64,000 nt of DNA from NCBI RefSeq assembly GCF_003586305.1, contig NZ_QXJI01000004.1, positions 248,001 to 312,000 on the forward strand, read 5' to 3'. How positions within the stretch are numbered: the first letter of the stretch is position 1; the number at the start of each line of letters is the position of its first letter. Position numbers and translations under genes: made by a program. The stretch comes from Cognatilysobacter tabacisoli (GTDB lineage: Bacteria; Pseudomonadota; Gammaproteobacteria; Xanthomonadales; Xanthomonadaceae). Under the pieces are notes generated by a model, which saw only the letters and a program-made list of their open reading frames with translations, was not told the origin of the DNA and did not search any database. Shown here one piece after another: positions 17,793 through 27,482 of the stretch.

Positions 17793-20203
17793 CAGCGCGC
17801 CGCCACCGGCGCGGTCGACGCGGCGGCGGCCTCGGCCAGCGCGTCGCGCGCGACCTCGGGGGTCAGCACCGTCGGCAGCACCCGGCCTTCGCCACCGCCG
17901 GCCGGAAACACCACGTAGAGCGGCACGCCGACGGCCTTGTAGCGCTGCAGGAACGCGGTCAGTTCGGGCTCGACGTTGGTCCAGTCCCCTTCCATGTAGA
18001 CCGCATTGGCGGCCTCGAGCGCGTCGCGGAAGCCGTCGCGGGCGAACACCGCCTTCTCGTTGGCCTTGCAGGTCACGCACCAGTCGGCGGTGACGTTGAC
18101 GAACACCACGCGCCCGCTGGCGCGCAGGTCGGCCAGGCGCTGTTCGGAGAACGCGACCTTGGCGAAGGCGGCGTCGTCGGCCACCGCAACTGCAGCGGCG
18201 GCCGGGCGCGGCACCTGGTGCAGCTGGGCCAGCGGCCAGATCACCGCCAGCATCGCGGCGCCGGCCAGCGCGGCCAGCCGCGGACGGCCGGTGGCGCGCG
18301 CGCGGGTCCAGGCCCAGGCGGCGAACGCGAGCACGATCGCTGCGACCATCCACCATCCCACCGCGTCGGCGCCGCGCTGGCGCGCGAGCACCCATGCCAG
18401 CCACGCCGCGGTCAGGTACAGCGGGAAGGCCAGCACCTGCTTCAGCGTTTCCATCCACGCGCCGGGGCGCGGCAGGCGGTGCGCGAGTGCGGGAATGAAG
18501 CCGATCAGCAGGAACGGCAGCGCCAGGCCGAGGCCGAGGGCCAGGAACACCGCCAGCGCGACCGCGGTCGGCGCGGTGAATGCCCACGCCAGCGCCGCGC
18601 CCATGAACGGCGCGGTGCACGGGGTCGCGACGACGACGGCGAGCACGCCGGTGAAGAAGTCGCCGGCAGGCCCGGACTGCGTCGTCAGCCCGTGGCCGAC
18701 GCCGGTCCAGCGCCCGCCCAGATGCCACACGCCCGACAGGCTGAGGCCGAGGCCGAACATCAGCAGCGCCAGCACCGCGACGACCAGCGGCTGCTGCAGC
18801 TGGAAGCCCCAGCCGAGCGCCAGCCCGGCCGCGCGCAGGCCCAGCGCCAGCGCGCCGAGCGCGAGGAAGCTCAGCAGCACGCCGGCGGTGTACCAGAGCG
18901 CGTGGCGACGGGCGCGCGCCGGGTCCTGGCCGTTGCCGGCCAGCGACAGCGCCTTCAGCGACAGCACCGGCAGCACGCACGGCATCAGGTTGAGGATCAG
19001 GCCGCCGAGCAGCGCCAGCAGCAGGGCCGAGCCGAGGCCGAGGTCGGCCCCGCGCGGCGCGGCGCTGCCGGCCGCGGCGCCGTTGCCAGTGTTGGTCGCG
19101 CTGGCGTCGGCGGCGCTGTCGGCGGCCGACACGGTGCTGACGGTCGCGCCGCCGGCGGGCTGCGCGGCCGGCGCGTCGGCCGCGGCGGGTGACGGGTCGG
19201 TTGCGACGGCCGTCCCCGTCGCCGCGCGTGCGTCGGCGGGTGCGGCCGGGTCGGTGGCGACGATGCCGCCGGCCGGCAGCGTCAGCGACACGGTGCGGGT
19301 CATCGGCGGGTAGCAGATGCCGTCGGTCTGGCAGCCCTGGAAAGAGGCCGTCAGCGTCAGCGGCGTGGCCGCGGTCGATGTGCGCTGCAGTGGCACCGGC
19401 ACGTCGATCTGGTCGAAGTACACCGCGACCTGGCCGAAGTACTCGTCTTTCCACGGCGTCGCCTTCGGCCACGTCGGGCGGCCGAGGGTGACCCCCGCCG
19501 CTTCGGCGCGCAGCGTCAGCGAGGTCTTGTCGCGGTACAGGTAATAGCCGCGCGCGGGGGTGAAGCGCAGCAGCAGGGTGTTGGCGTCGCCGACGATCGC
19601 CTCGAAGCCGAACGCCTGCTCGGCCGGCAGCGGCAGCGCTTCGGTGCCGCCGGCGGTGCCGGCCAGGCCGCCGAGCAGGCCGCCGCCGGCCGCCGGCGCG
19701 CCGCTGCCCGCGCCGAACGCGACCGTCGGCGCGGCATCGCCGCCGGCCAGCGCGACGGTGACGGTGCGGGTTTGCGGCGGGTAGCAGATGCCCAGGTCCG
19801 CGCAGCCCTGGTAGCGGATCTTCAGCGTCGCCTGCGACGCGGTCGCGCGGCCCGGCAGCGTCGCCTCGAGCGTGCCGCGATAGGTCTCGACGTCGCCGAA
19901 AAATTCGTCGCGGTACGCCTTGCCCTTCGGCAGCTGCAGCGGCTGCGCGGCGAAGCCGGCATCGGCGGTGACCGACGTGCGGTGCCGGTAGAGGTAGTAG
20001 CCGTCGGCGATCTTCCAGCGGATCGCGATGCGGTCCGGCGCGACCGCCTCGGTGCTCAGCACGAACGCCTCGTCGACCGGCAGCAGGTCGTCCTGGCTGA
20101 CCGCCGCGGCCGCCACGGCGGGCAGCAGGCCGGCGAGCAGCAGCGCAGCGGACATCAGGCCGGCGCGGAGGCGTCGGCCGGTGCGGATGGAGGAGTCACT
20201 CAT
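17792..20203 (-). CDS. dsbD: Thiol:disulfide interchange protein DsbD with two alpha domains
   Basis: 803 residues, long for DsbD (about 565 in E. coli). After a signal peptide (1-34) come two homologous N-terminal DsbD-alpha domains: 36-155 with C134 and C140 (YQGCADLGICYPP) and 190-312 with C291 and C297 (FQGCQTDGICYPP). An Ala-rich linker follows (about 315-390). The membrane part has the two redox Cys segments MPCVLPVLSLKALSL and ATPCTAPFMGAALAW. The C-terminal thioredoxin domain carries ADWCVTCKANEKAVF. Electrons pass from cytoplasmic thioredoxin through the membrane to periplasmic partners. Two alpha domains could serve two client sets. The 5' end overlaps cutA by 8 bases. Confidence 0.95.
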   Translation of the reverse strand: MSDSSIRTGRRLRAGLMSAALLLAGLLPAVAAAAVSQDDLLPVDEAFVLSTEAVAPDRIAIRWKIADGYYLYRHRTSVTADAGFAAQPLQLPKGKAYRDEFFGDVETYRGTLEATLPGRATASQATLKIRYQGCADLGICYPPQTRTVTVALAGGDAAPTVAFGAGSGAPAAGGGLLGGLAGTAGGTEALPLPAEQAFGFEAIVGDANTLLLRFTPARGYYLYRDKTSLTLRAEAAGVTLGRPTWPKATPWKDEYFGQVAVYFDQIDVPVPLQRTSTAATPLTLTASFQGCQTDGICYPPMTRTVSLTLPAGGIVATDPAAPADARAATGTAVATDPSPAAADAPAAQPAGGATVSTVSAADSAADASATNTGNGAAAGSAAPRGADLGLGSALLLALLGGLILNLMPCVLPVLSLKALSLAGNGQDPARARRHALWYTAGVLLSFLALGALALGLRAAGLALGWGFQLQQPLVVAVLALLMFGLGLSLSGVWHLGGRWTGVGHGLTTQSGPAGDFFTGVLAVVVATPCTAPFMGAALAWAFTAPTAVALAVFLALGLGLALPFLLIGFIPALAHRLPRPGAWMETLKQVLAFPLYLTAAWLAWVLARQRGADAVGWWMVAAIVLAFAAWAWTRARATGRPRLAALAGAAMLAVIWPLAQLHQVPRPAAAAVAVADDAAFAKVAFSEQRLADLRASGRVVFVNVTADWCVTCKANEKAVFARDGFRDALEAANAVYMEGDWTNVEPELTAFLQRYKAVGVPLYVVFPAGGGEGRVLPTVLTPEVARDALAEAAAASTAPVAAR

Positions 20204-20519
20204 GCGGTCGGGTCTGCTCGGTTACCCAGGCGAGGTACGGCGCGAGGCCGCCAGCGGCTTCGACCGCGACCAGCTCGGGCAGTTCATGGGGGTGCAGGGC
20301 GCGCACGCGCGCGATCAGCGCGTCGAGCCGGTCGTCGCGGGTCTTGGCGATCAGCAGCACCTCGTCGGCCTGCTCGATCGCGCCGTCCCAGCGGTACGTC
20401 GAGCGCATCCCCGGCAGCACCTGCACGCAGGCGGCGAGTCGCTCGGCTACCAGCGCGCGGGCGATCGCGTCGGCGGTCGCGGCGTCGGGGCAGGCGCTGT
20501 GGACGATCAGGACGGGCAT
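20196..20519 (-). CDS. cutA: CutA divalent-cation tolerance protein
   Basis: 107 residues from the ATG at 20519. The trimeric CutA1 fold is recognisable from AIARALVAERLAACVQVLPG, STYRWDGAIEQADEVLLIAKT and ALHPHELPELVAVEAAGGL. Linked to copper tolerance in E. coli, although its biochemical role is unsettled. It overlaps dsbD, which lies immediately downstream in E. coli too. Confidence 0.95.
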   Translation of the reverse strand: MPVLIVHSACPDAATADAIARALVAERLAACVQVLPGMRSTYRWDGAIEQADEVLLIAKTRDDRLDALIARVRALHPHELPELVAVEAAGGLAPYLAWVTEQTRPHE

Positions 20520-20646
20520 CGCCGCGATTGTAGCGGCGCGGCGCCGTCGGCCCGGCGCCCCCGGCATCCCGCAGCGTTCCGCCGTGCGGCCGGCACGAAG
20601 CGCCCGGGCGCGGGCCCGGGCTTTTCGATGCAGCGGCGGGGCCGGC

Positions 20647-22401
20647 TCAGTTGAGCTGGCAGCTGCTCGGCTTGGTCGAGGTGAACAGCGCCGAGGTCGC
20701 CCACTCGGGGTGGTCGATGAACGGGTTGCGGTTGCCCTGGAAGCTGTAGATGACCTCGTTGCGCTCGCGCTCGGCGGCGTCCGGCGGGTCGGCCTGGTGC
20801 CAGGCGAGCAGGTTCGACAGCAGCCCCATGTACGCCGGCGACGCCGAGGTGATGACGATCCGGCTGCGGTCGTCGGTCAACTCGAGGTCGGGCTCGGACT
20901 GGTTGTTGACCGGGTGGCGGCCGCCCTCGTAGCGGATCGCCATGTACAGGATCGCCCGGGCGATGTCGCCCTTGCGGTGGCCCCAGACCTCGAACGAGCC
21001 GGCGTTGCCGTCGGGCCCCTTCACCCAGTTCGAGTTGCCCGGGTACATGCCGGTGCCGCCGCCGAAGCCGGCGTTGGCCTCGGTCGGGCGCTCGCCGCAT
21101 CCGCCCGACAGCGCGCAGCTTGCGTACGGCTTGTTGCCGCGGTCGGCGTTGAAGGTCGTGTCGCTGAGGTACAGCATGTGCGTATCGGTGTACGGCGCGT
21201 ACGGCAGGCCGAGGTCGCCGGTGGCGCTGCCGAAGCCGAGCGAGTTCGGCCAGGTGTGCTCGCGGTTGTAGGTGATGCCGGTGCCGGTGCCCGCGCGCTC
21301 GCTGCCCTTGACGTAGCTGCGGTTGCGGTAGACGTCGAGGACGCGGCCCGGGTTGTTCGGGTCTTCGTCGGCGATCTCGAGGATGTCCCAGCTGTCGGTC
21401 GTGCTGGCGCTGTACGGGTACGCGGTGTGGCCCTTGATCGTCTCGTGCAGCGAGCAGCGCAGCTGGCTGGCGCTGGAGGTGTTGACCCGCGCGTAGTAGC
21501 CGCTGCCGCCGCTGGCCGCGACGGTGAAGCCGACCACCTTGTTCTGCGCGAGCTTGGCGCCGCCGGCGTCGGTGACCCGGGTCGCGTCGATCGTGAAGGT
21601 GCAGCTTTCACCGCCGGCCAGCGTCGCGCCGGTGGTGATCGTGAAGTTCGTGCTGCTGGCCGGGTAGGCTAGGCCGACCGCGCCGGACTGCGTGCACTGC
21701 AGCGCGAACGCGCCGGCGGACAGCGTCACCGATTCGCTGAAGCCCGCGGCCAGGTCGGTGGCCGGCGCCACGCCGGTCGCGCCGTCGGCCGGCGCGGTCG
21801 ACACCACGGTCGGCGGCGGGTTCGGCGCGGAGAAGCTCTGCGCGGTGTTGCATGCGCCGAAGGTCTGCGTCGCCGACGCGCGCCAGCTGAAGCCCGCGTA
21901 GCCGGTGCCGGTGCCGCCGAGCTGCAGCGACGTGTTGGCCGGCGATTCGTTCTCGGCCACCGGCAGGTTGACGCTGGTGCGCCCCGCGGCCGGTCCGTTG
22001 GAGCCGGTAACCGTACCTTCGTAGCTGAGGAACTGCACCAGCTGTCCGCTGCCGTTGACCAGCGCGATCGCATCGGGCGCGCCGTTCTGGATGCCGTTGG
22101 CGGCGTAGCTGACGGTCGCGATGCGCACGCTGGCGCCGCATGCGACGACGCTGCCGGCCGGCACCAGGTCGTTGTCGTAGAAGGTGGCGGCCGACGGCGT
22201 GGCGCCGTTGTACAGGTAGATGCGGTAGCTGGAGAGGCTCTCGCCGGCGGTGGCGACGACTTCGATCCGTTCGCCGGTGTCGCTGCCGCTGTTGTCGTAG
22301 TGGATCTCGTTGATGAAGACCTCGGCCGACGCCGCCAGCGGCAGCAGACCCAGCACGGCAACCCACAGGCGGCGCGCGGCGCCGCGGTCCAGCTTCGACA
22401 T
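20647..22401 (-). CDS. Secreted endonuclease I with an N-terminal lamin-tail domain
   Basis: 584 residues. A signal peptide (LWVAVLGLLPLAASA) precedes a lamin-tail domain (EVFINEIHYDNSGSDTGERIE, about 25-150), then a bacterial Ig-like domain (TVVSTAPADGATGVAPATDL), then an endonuclease I domain (about 330-580) with TYNREHTWPNSLG, whose His belongs to the beta-beta-alpha metal site, CGERPTEANAGFGGGTGMYPGN, WGHRKGDIARAILYMAIRY and EVIYSFQGNRNPFID. Two in-frame ATGs lie 6 bases apart; the second (22401) sits at ideal distance from GGAAGGG and is preferred. Likely degrades extracellular DNA or RNA for nutrition or biofilm remodelling. Confidence 0.88.
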   Translation of the reverse strand: MSKLDRGAARRLWVAVLGLLPLAASAEVFINEIHYDNSGSDTGERIEVVATAGESLSSYRIYLYNGATPSAATFYDNDLVPAGSVVACGASVRIATVSYAANGIQNGAPDAIALVNGSGQLVQFLSYEGTVTGSNGPAAGRTSVNLPVAENESPANTSLQLGGTGTGYAGFSWRASATQTFGACNTAQSFSAPNPPPTVVSTAPADGATGVAPATDLAAGFSESVTLSAGAFALQCTQSGAVGLAYPASSTNFTITTGATLAGGESCTFTIDATRVTDAGGAKLAQNKVVGFTVAASGGSGYYARVNTSSASQLRCSLHETIKGHTAYPYSASTTDSWDILEIADEDPNNPGRVLDVYRNRSYVKGSERAGTGTGITYNREHTWPNSLGFGSATGDLGLPYAPYTDTHMLYLSDTTFNADRGNKPYASCALSGGCGERPTEANAGFGGGTGMYPGNSNWVKGPDGNAGSFEVWGHRKGDIARAILYMAIRYEGGRHPVNNQSEPDLELTDDRSRIVITSASPAYMGLLSNLLAWHQADPPDAAERERNEVIYSFQGNRNPFIDHPEWATSALFTSTKPSSCQLN

Positions 22402-22478
22402 GGTCATCCCTTCCCCGGAAAGAGCCCGGACTCTAGCCGCGGCAGATGACAGTCCGCACGCGGCAGTGCGGCAGCGGG

Positions 22479-22895
22479 CTAGCGCAGCGCGCGCTTGCCC
22501 GGCTCGGCGGCGAGGCGGGCGCGGCCGGTGCGCTGGCTGGCGAGCTGCTCGGCGATCTCGACCAGCGGCGCGCGCGACATCGTCGGCGCGTCGCGAAAGG
22601 CGGCCAGCAGGCGCAGTTCGAGCGGGTCGTCGACCAGCAGCGCGTCGGCCGCGGCCACCGAGTCGAGCGCGGTCTCGGCCGACAGGGTCATCCGGCCGCG
22701 CCCGGTGGCGAGCCACTCGAACTGCACGCCGGTCGCCATCGCGACGGTGCGCAGGTGCTCGACGCTCGCGTGCTTGCCGCGCGCGGCTTCCCAGTGGCTG
22801 ACGGCGCTGCGCTGCACGCCGACCGCCGCGCCGAGGGTGGCCTGGGACATGCCGGCGTGGCGGCGTGCGAGTCGAATGCGCTGCTGCGGGGTCAT
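22479..22895 (-). CDS. XRE-family transcriptional regulator
   Basis: 138 residues from the ATG at 22895, preceded by GGAG. The Cro/CI-type helix-turn-helix covers residues 3-60: QQRIRLARRHAGMSQATLGAAVGV, then QRSAVSHWEAARGKHASVEHL. LATGRGRM closes the domain, as in many short phage-like repressors. The C-terminal half is helical, without a peptidase-type cleavage site. A perfect palindrome with an additional half-site lies 84 bases upstream, suggesting autoregulation. Possibly a remnant of a prophage regulator; no other phage gene is nearby. Confidence 0.85.
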   Translation of the reverse strand: MTPQQRIRLARRHAGMSQATLGAAVGVQRSAVSHWEAARGKHASVEHLRTVAMATGVQFEWLATGRGRMTLSAETALDSVAAADALLVDDPLELRLLAAFRDAPTMSRAPLVEIAEQLASQRTGRARLAAEPGKRALR

Positions 22896-22960
22896 CGAAC
22901 GGCTCCGAGGTCGCCGGCGGGCGGGTGGCACGGCGAATGCTACCAATCCTCACGCAGCGA

Positions 22961-22997
22961 GTGATAGACACCCCACTCTGTCTACCAACGGTAGACA
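22961..22997. promoter_or_regulatory. Probable operator of the XRE regulator
   Basis: TGTCTACC AAC GGTAGACA at 22979-22997 is a perfect 8-3-8 inverted repeat. A third half-site, GATAGACACC, lies 10 bases away at 22963-22972, with the same GTGTCTA core. The position upstream of the repressor start and the two-site layout match Cro/CI-type autoregulation. Confidence 0.65.
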
Positions 22998-23128
22998 CTC
23001 GCCAAGCCTGTCGACCGCTGTGCAATGGTTTGAGCCGAATTTGAGGGACCCGCGGCTACCGATGGTCAACACCTGGAGCGCGTCGCCCCCCTAGCGCGGA
23101 GTGACGCAGCGCGCACAAACTTGCCCCC

Positions 23129-23255
23129 AGCCGACACGGACGTCGGCTCTAGACAGGGTGTCAGGTCAGGGGAGGGGCGCAGGAAGTGCCGAGCTGAGGA
23201 TCAGCCGTCTCCGCACCAGAAGAGCGCGACCCTCGGGCCGCGCTCTTCTTTTTTT
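23129..23255 (+). ncRNA. Candidate small RNA ending in an intrinsic terminator
   Basis: No open frame on the plus strand explains the strong terminator at 23218-23255. Upstream of it lie a perfect 7-bp hairpin (AGCCGAC, ACGGAC, GTCGGCT at 23129-23148) and a smaller one near 23189-23207 (GAGCTGAGGATCAGC). This is the layout of a structured non-coding RNA of about 110-150 nt. The 5' end is not determined; a TTGAGG at about 23040 is a possible -35. It was compared mentally with 6S and SRP RNA and matches neither. Confidence 0.35.
23218..23255 (+). terminator. Strong intrinsic terminator upstream of groES
   Basis: An 11-bp perfect stem (AGAAGAGCGCG / CGCGCTCTTCT) with a 10-base loop, then seven T on the plus strand only. 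It isolates groESL from any upstream plus-strand transcript. Confidence 0.9.
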
Positions 23256-23297
23256 GCTCCTGTCGGTGGCCGTGGGCGCCCATCGGGCCCCCTCCCC

Positions 23298-23325
23298 CTT
23301 GAAAGCCCGCCGGATGCCCACAGAT
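23298..23325 (+). promoter_or_regulatory. Candidate heat-shock sigma-32 promoter of groESL
   Basis: A perfect sigma-32 -35 box, CTTGAAA preceded by CCCCC (23298-23304), is followed after 12 bases by GCCCACAGAT, a weak match to the CCCCATNT -10. Transcription would begin near 23331-23333, about 122 bases before the groES ATG. Confidence 0.55.
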
Positions 23326-23335
23326 CCCGGCCACC

Positions 23336-23357
23336 CCCGGCGCGCCGGGTCTTTTTT
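23336..23357 (+). terminator. Terminator-like hairpin in the groESL leader
   Basis: The palindrome CCCGGCGCGCCGGG (23336-23349) is followed by TCTTTTTT. It lies after the putative sigma-32 start site and before CIRCE, so it is either a second terminator for upstream RNA or an attenuator-like element of the groESL leader. Confidence 0.6.
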
Positions 23358-23367
23358 GCGCGCAATG

Positions 23368-23394
23368 CTGGCACTCGTCATGTGCGACTGCTAA
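23368..23394 (+). promoter_or_regulatory. CIRCE element (HrcA binding site)
   Basis: CTGGCACTC, nine bases, GACTGCTAA: 15 of 18 arm positions agree with the consensus TTAGCACTC-N9-GAGTGCTAA and the spacer is exactly nine. It is 60 bases before groES. HrcA binding here would repress groESL until heat shock. Confidence 0.75.
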
Positions 23395-23454
23395 CGTTTC
23401 GCGCCTTTGTCGATCCGCTTCAATCACTTACGAACGTTCTCGGAGGTTGTCCCC

Positions 23455-23742
23455 ATGAATATCAAGCCGCTCTATGACCGCGTGGTCCTCAAGCGCATGG
23501 AAGAAGAAAAGATGTCCGCCGGCGGCATCGTGATCCCGGACTCGGCGACCGAGAAGCCGATCAAGGGTGAAGTCATCGCCGTCGGCGAGGGCAAGGCGCT
23601 CGACAACGGCAGCCTGCGCGCGCCGAAGGTCAAGGTCGGCGACAAGGTGCTGTTCGGCAAGTACAGCGGCACCGAAGTGAAGCTCGACGGCACCGAATAC
23701 CTGGTGGTGAAGGAAGACGACATCTTCGCGGTGCTCGGCTAA
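23455..23742 (+). CDS. groES: Co-chaperonin GroES
   Basis: 95 residues, the standard length. [20 protein letters not shown] at the N-terminus, the mobile loop [15 protein letters not shown] (about 22-36) that docks on GroEL, and [15 protein letters not shown] are diagnostic. The ATG at 23455 has CGGAGGTTG upstream. It caps the GroEL barrel. First gene of groES-groEL, 139 bases before groEL. Confidence 0.99.
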   Translation: MNIKPLYDRVVLKRMEEEKMSAGGIVIPDSATEKPIKGEVIAVGEGKALDNGSLRAPKVKVGDKVLFGKYSGTEVKLDGTEYLVVKEDDIFAVLG

Positions 23743-23797
23743 GCCGACCTGCGGCGGCGGAGCCTCGCCGGCGGACCGGTTCCAGCGCCTGCGCTGA

Positions 23798-25519
<1,722 letters not shown>

Positions 25520-25542
25520 GTCCCCGCGTCGCGCGACACCCG

Positions 25543-25574
25543 ACAGGCCCGCTTCGGCGGGCCTGTTTTTTTTT
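25543..25574 (+). terminator. groESL terminator
   Basis: A 10-bp perfect stem (ACAGGCCCGC / GCGGGCCTGT) with an exceptionally stable TTCG tetraloop, followed by nine T, 23 bases after groEL. Confidence 0.95.
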
Positions 25575-25659
25575 GGGCAGCGTGCAGACACTCGAACGCA
25601 GCACGGCGGTGCGGGCTTGGCGCCCGGCCGCGGCTGAACGGGTCAGCCAGCGCGTTCTT

Positions 25660-25679
25660 GAACCGGCCGGTTCTTTTTT
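25660..25679 (+). terminator. Second terminator-like hairpin after groEL
   Basis: GAACCGGCCGGTTC (25660-25673) followed by TTTTTT. No open frame or known RNA lies between it and the groEL terminator. Confidence 0.6.
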
Positions 25680-25751
25680 GCGCTGCAGCGTGCAAAGGCT
25701 GTAACGAATCCTTCACGATCGCCCCGCATCCCGACGTGGGGGAGGGAGCAG

Positions 25752-25788
25752 GCCCGCAACCGGTTCGACCGGGGCGGGCTTTTTATTT
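25752..25788 (+). terminator. Third terminator-like hairpin after groEL
   Basis: Outer stem GCCCGC/GCGGGC with inner stem CCGGT/ACCGG (25752-25779), then TTTTTATTT. It precedes the subtilase gene by about 200 bases. The remaining bases 25789-25984 hold no other feature that could be recognised. Confidence 0.6.
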
Positions 25789-25984
25789 GCGCAGCGCGCG
25801 GTCGCTCGCCGTGCCTCCGCGCCCGCGTGTTCCCTGACCTGTTCACCCGACGCGCCAGCAAATGGCCGTTCGCGCGACCGGTTTGCGTGCACTTGCGCCC
25901 GAATCCGCGGCCGCTAGAGTCGATCGCGAAGTCGCGTACAGGGGCGCCACTTCGTCGTGATCACTCACCACGTAGGGGACATCC

Positions 25985-27406
25985 ATGAAGCTTTTGACGC
26001 GGGCCATCGTCCTGGCCCTCGGTAGCATCGGCGCGGCCGCCTCGGCCCACGCCGCCACGTACGTCGTCACCGCCAACGCCCAGTCGTTCGACGCCTCGCT
26101 GGCGAAGAAGATCGAGGCCGCCGGCGGCCGCGTGACCGCACGCCTGCCGCAGATCGGCGTGGCGATCGTCGAATCGGGCGACAGCAACTTCGCCAGCCGC
26201 GCCTCGCGCGTGCCGGGCGTGCGTTCGGCGGTCGCCGACATCACGCTGCAGTTCGACATCCCGGAATCGAGCGACGTCGTCGACATCGACATCGCCAATC
26301 CGCCGGCGTCGGGCGACAACGACACCCGTTTCGACCTGCAGTGGGGCAGCGCGGCGATCGACGTCGCCGGGGCGTGGAACGCCGGCTACCGCGGTGCCGG
26401 CGCGACGGTCGCCGTGCTCGACTCGGGCGTGGCGTGCAACCACCCGGACATCGCCGGCAACCTGCTGCTCGCCCAGTCCGCGTCGTTCGTCGCCGGCGAA
26501 GGCGTCTGCCGAGCGTTCGTGAACGGCTTCAACCACGGCACGCACGTGGCCGGCACGATCGCCTCGCCGGACAACGGCACCGGAACGATTGGCGTCGCGC
26601 CGCAGGCCAAGATCATCGGCGTCAAGGTGCTGTCGGAAGTCAGCGGCAGCGGCAGCTTCGGCGGCATCATCCAGGGCATCGTCTACGCCGCCGACCAGGG
26701 CGCCGACGTGATCAACATGAGCCTCGGCGTGCGCGGCGGCCTGCCGGTCAGCGGCAAGGGCGCCAACGACGTCGTCGAGCTCGTCAATGCGACCAAGCGC
26801 GCGGTGCAGTACGCGCGCTCGCAGAACGCGCTGACGGTCGTGTCGGCCGGCAACGACGGTCGCGACCTCGACCACGACAGCGGCACCCAGGTGTGCGACG
26901 TCGACGGCTGCTACCGCCTGAACCTGCGCGCGTTCCCGGCGCAGCTGCCGGGCGCGCTCGCGATCTCCGCGACGGCCCCGACCGGCTGGGCCAAGGCGCC
27001 GGCGACCACCAACCTCGACGGGCTGGCGTCGTACTCGAACTACGGCCAGTCGGCCATCTCGTTCGCCGGCCCGGGCGGCGACAGCGCGTACCCGGGCAAC
27101 GAGAACTGCACGATGGCCGGCCTCGTGCGTCCGTGCTGGGTGTTCGATCTGGTGTTCGCCGCCGGCGGCTACTCGATCTCGGGTGGGCAGGTGTTCGCCT
27201 CCTACTCGTGGTCAGCCGGCACCAGCATGGCCGCCCCGCACGTGTCGGGCGTGGCTGCGCTGATCATCGGCAAGCACGGCGGCGAGCTGGCCCCGGCCGA
27301 AGTCGAGCGCATCCTGCGCGCGTCCTCGGACGACCTGGGCAAGCCGGGCGTCGACGACGCCTACGGCAGCGGCCGGGTCAACGCGGCGCGCGCCGTGACC
27401 TACTGA
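25985..27406 (+). CDS. Secreted subtilisin-like serine protease (S8)
   Basis: 473 residues. Signal peptide 1-23 (ending SAHA), then an inhibitor-like propeptide (about 24-95, [20 protein letters not shown]), then the S8 catalytic domain. The triad is complete: Asp146 in VAVLDSGV, His184 in NHGTHVAGT and Ser414 in [11 protein letters not shown], with oxyanion Asn290 in SAGNDG. Six Cys in the catalytic domain may form disulfides. Full maturation gives an extracellular protease of about 38 kDa, a typical predatory or nutritional enzyme in Lysobacter relatives. GTAGGGGA lies before the ATG. Confidence 0.95.
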   Translation: MKLLTRAIVLALGSIGAAASAHAATYVVTANAQSFDASLAKKIEAAGGRVTARLPQIGVAIVESGDSNFASRASRVPGVRSAVADITLQFDIPESSDVVDIDIANPPASGDNDTRFDLQWGSAAIDVAGAWNAGYRGAGATVAVLDSGVACNHPDIAGNLLLAQSASFVAGEGVCRAFVNGFNHGTHVAGTIASPDNGTGTIGVAPQAKIIGVKVLSEVSGSGSFGGIIQGIVYAADQGADVINMSLGVRGGLPVSGKGANDVVELVNATKRAVQYARSQNALTVVSAGNDGRDLDHDSGTQVCDVDGCYRLNLRAFPAQLPGALAISATAPTGWAKAPATTNLDGLASYSNYGQSAISFAGPGGDSAYPGNENCTMAGLVRPCWVFDLVFAAGGYSISGGQVFASYSWSAGTSMAAPHVSGVAALIIGKHGGELAPAEVERILRASSDDLGKPGVDDAYGSGRVNAARAVTY

Positions 27407-27431
27407 TCCACCGCGTCGGGTTCGACTTGCA

Positions 27432-27455
27432 GCGGCCGCCTCCGGGCGGCCGTTT
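27432..27455 (+). terminator. Terminator after the subtilase
   Basis: An 8-9 bp GC stem (GCGGCCGCC / GGCGGCCG) with a 4-base loop and a short TTT, between the subtilase stop and glnE. Confidence 0.6.
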
Positions 27456-27482
27456 GCATGCTGCGTGCCACAATCGGCCGCG

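Noticed and set aside
23101-23260. SRP (4.5S) or 6S RNA
   Set aside because: The GGTCAGG-like sequence near 23164 looked suggestive, but the conserved GGAAGG-AGCAGCC apical loop of SRP RNA and the long bulged stem of 6S RNA are absent.
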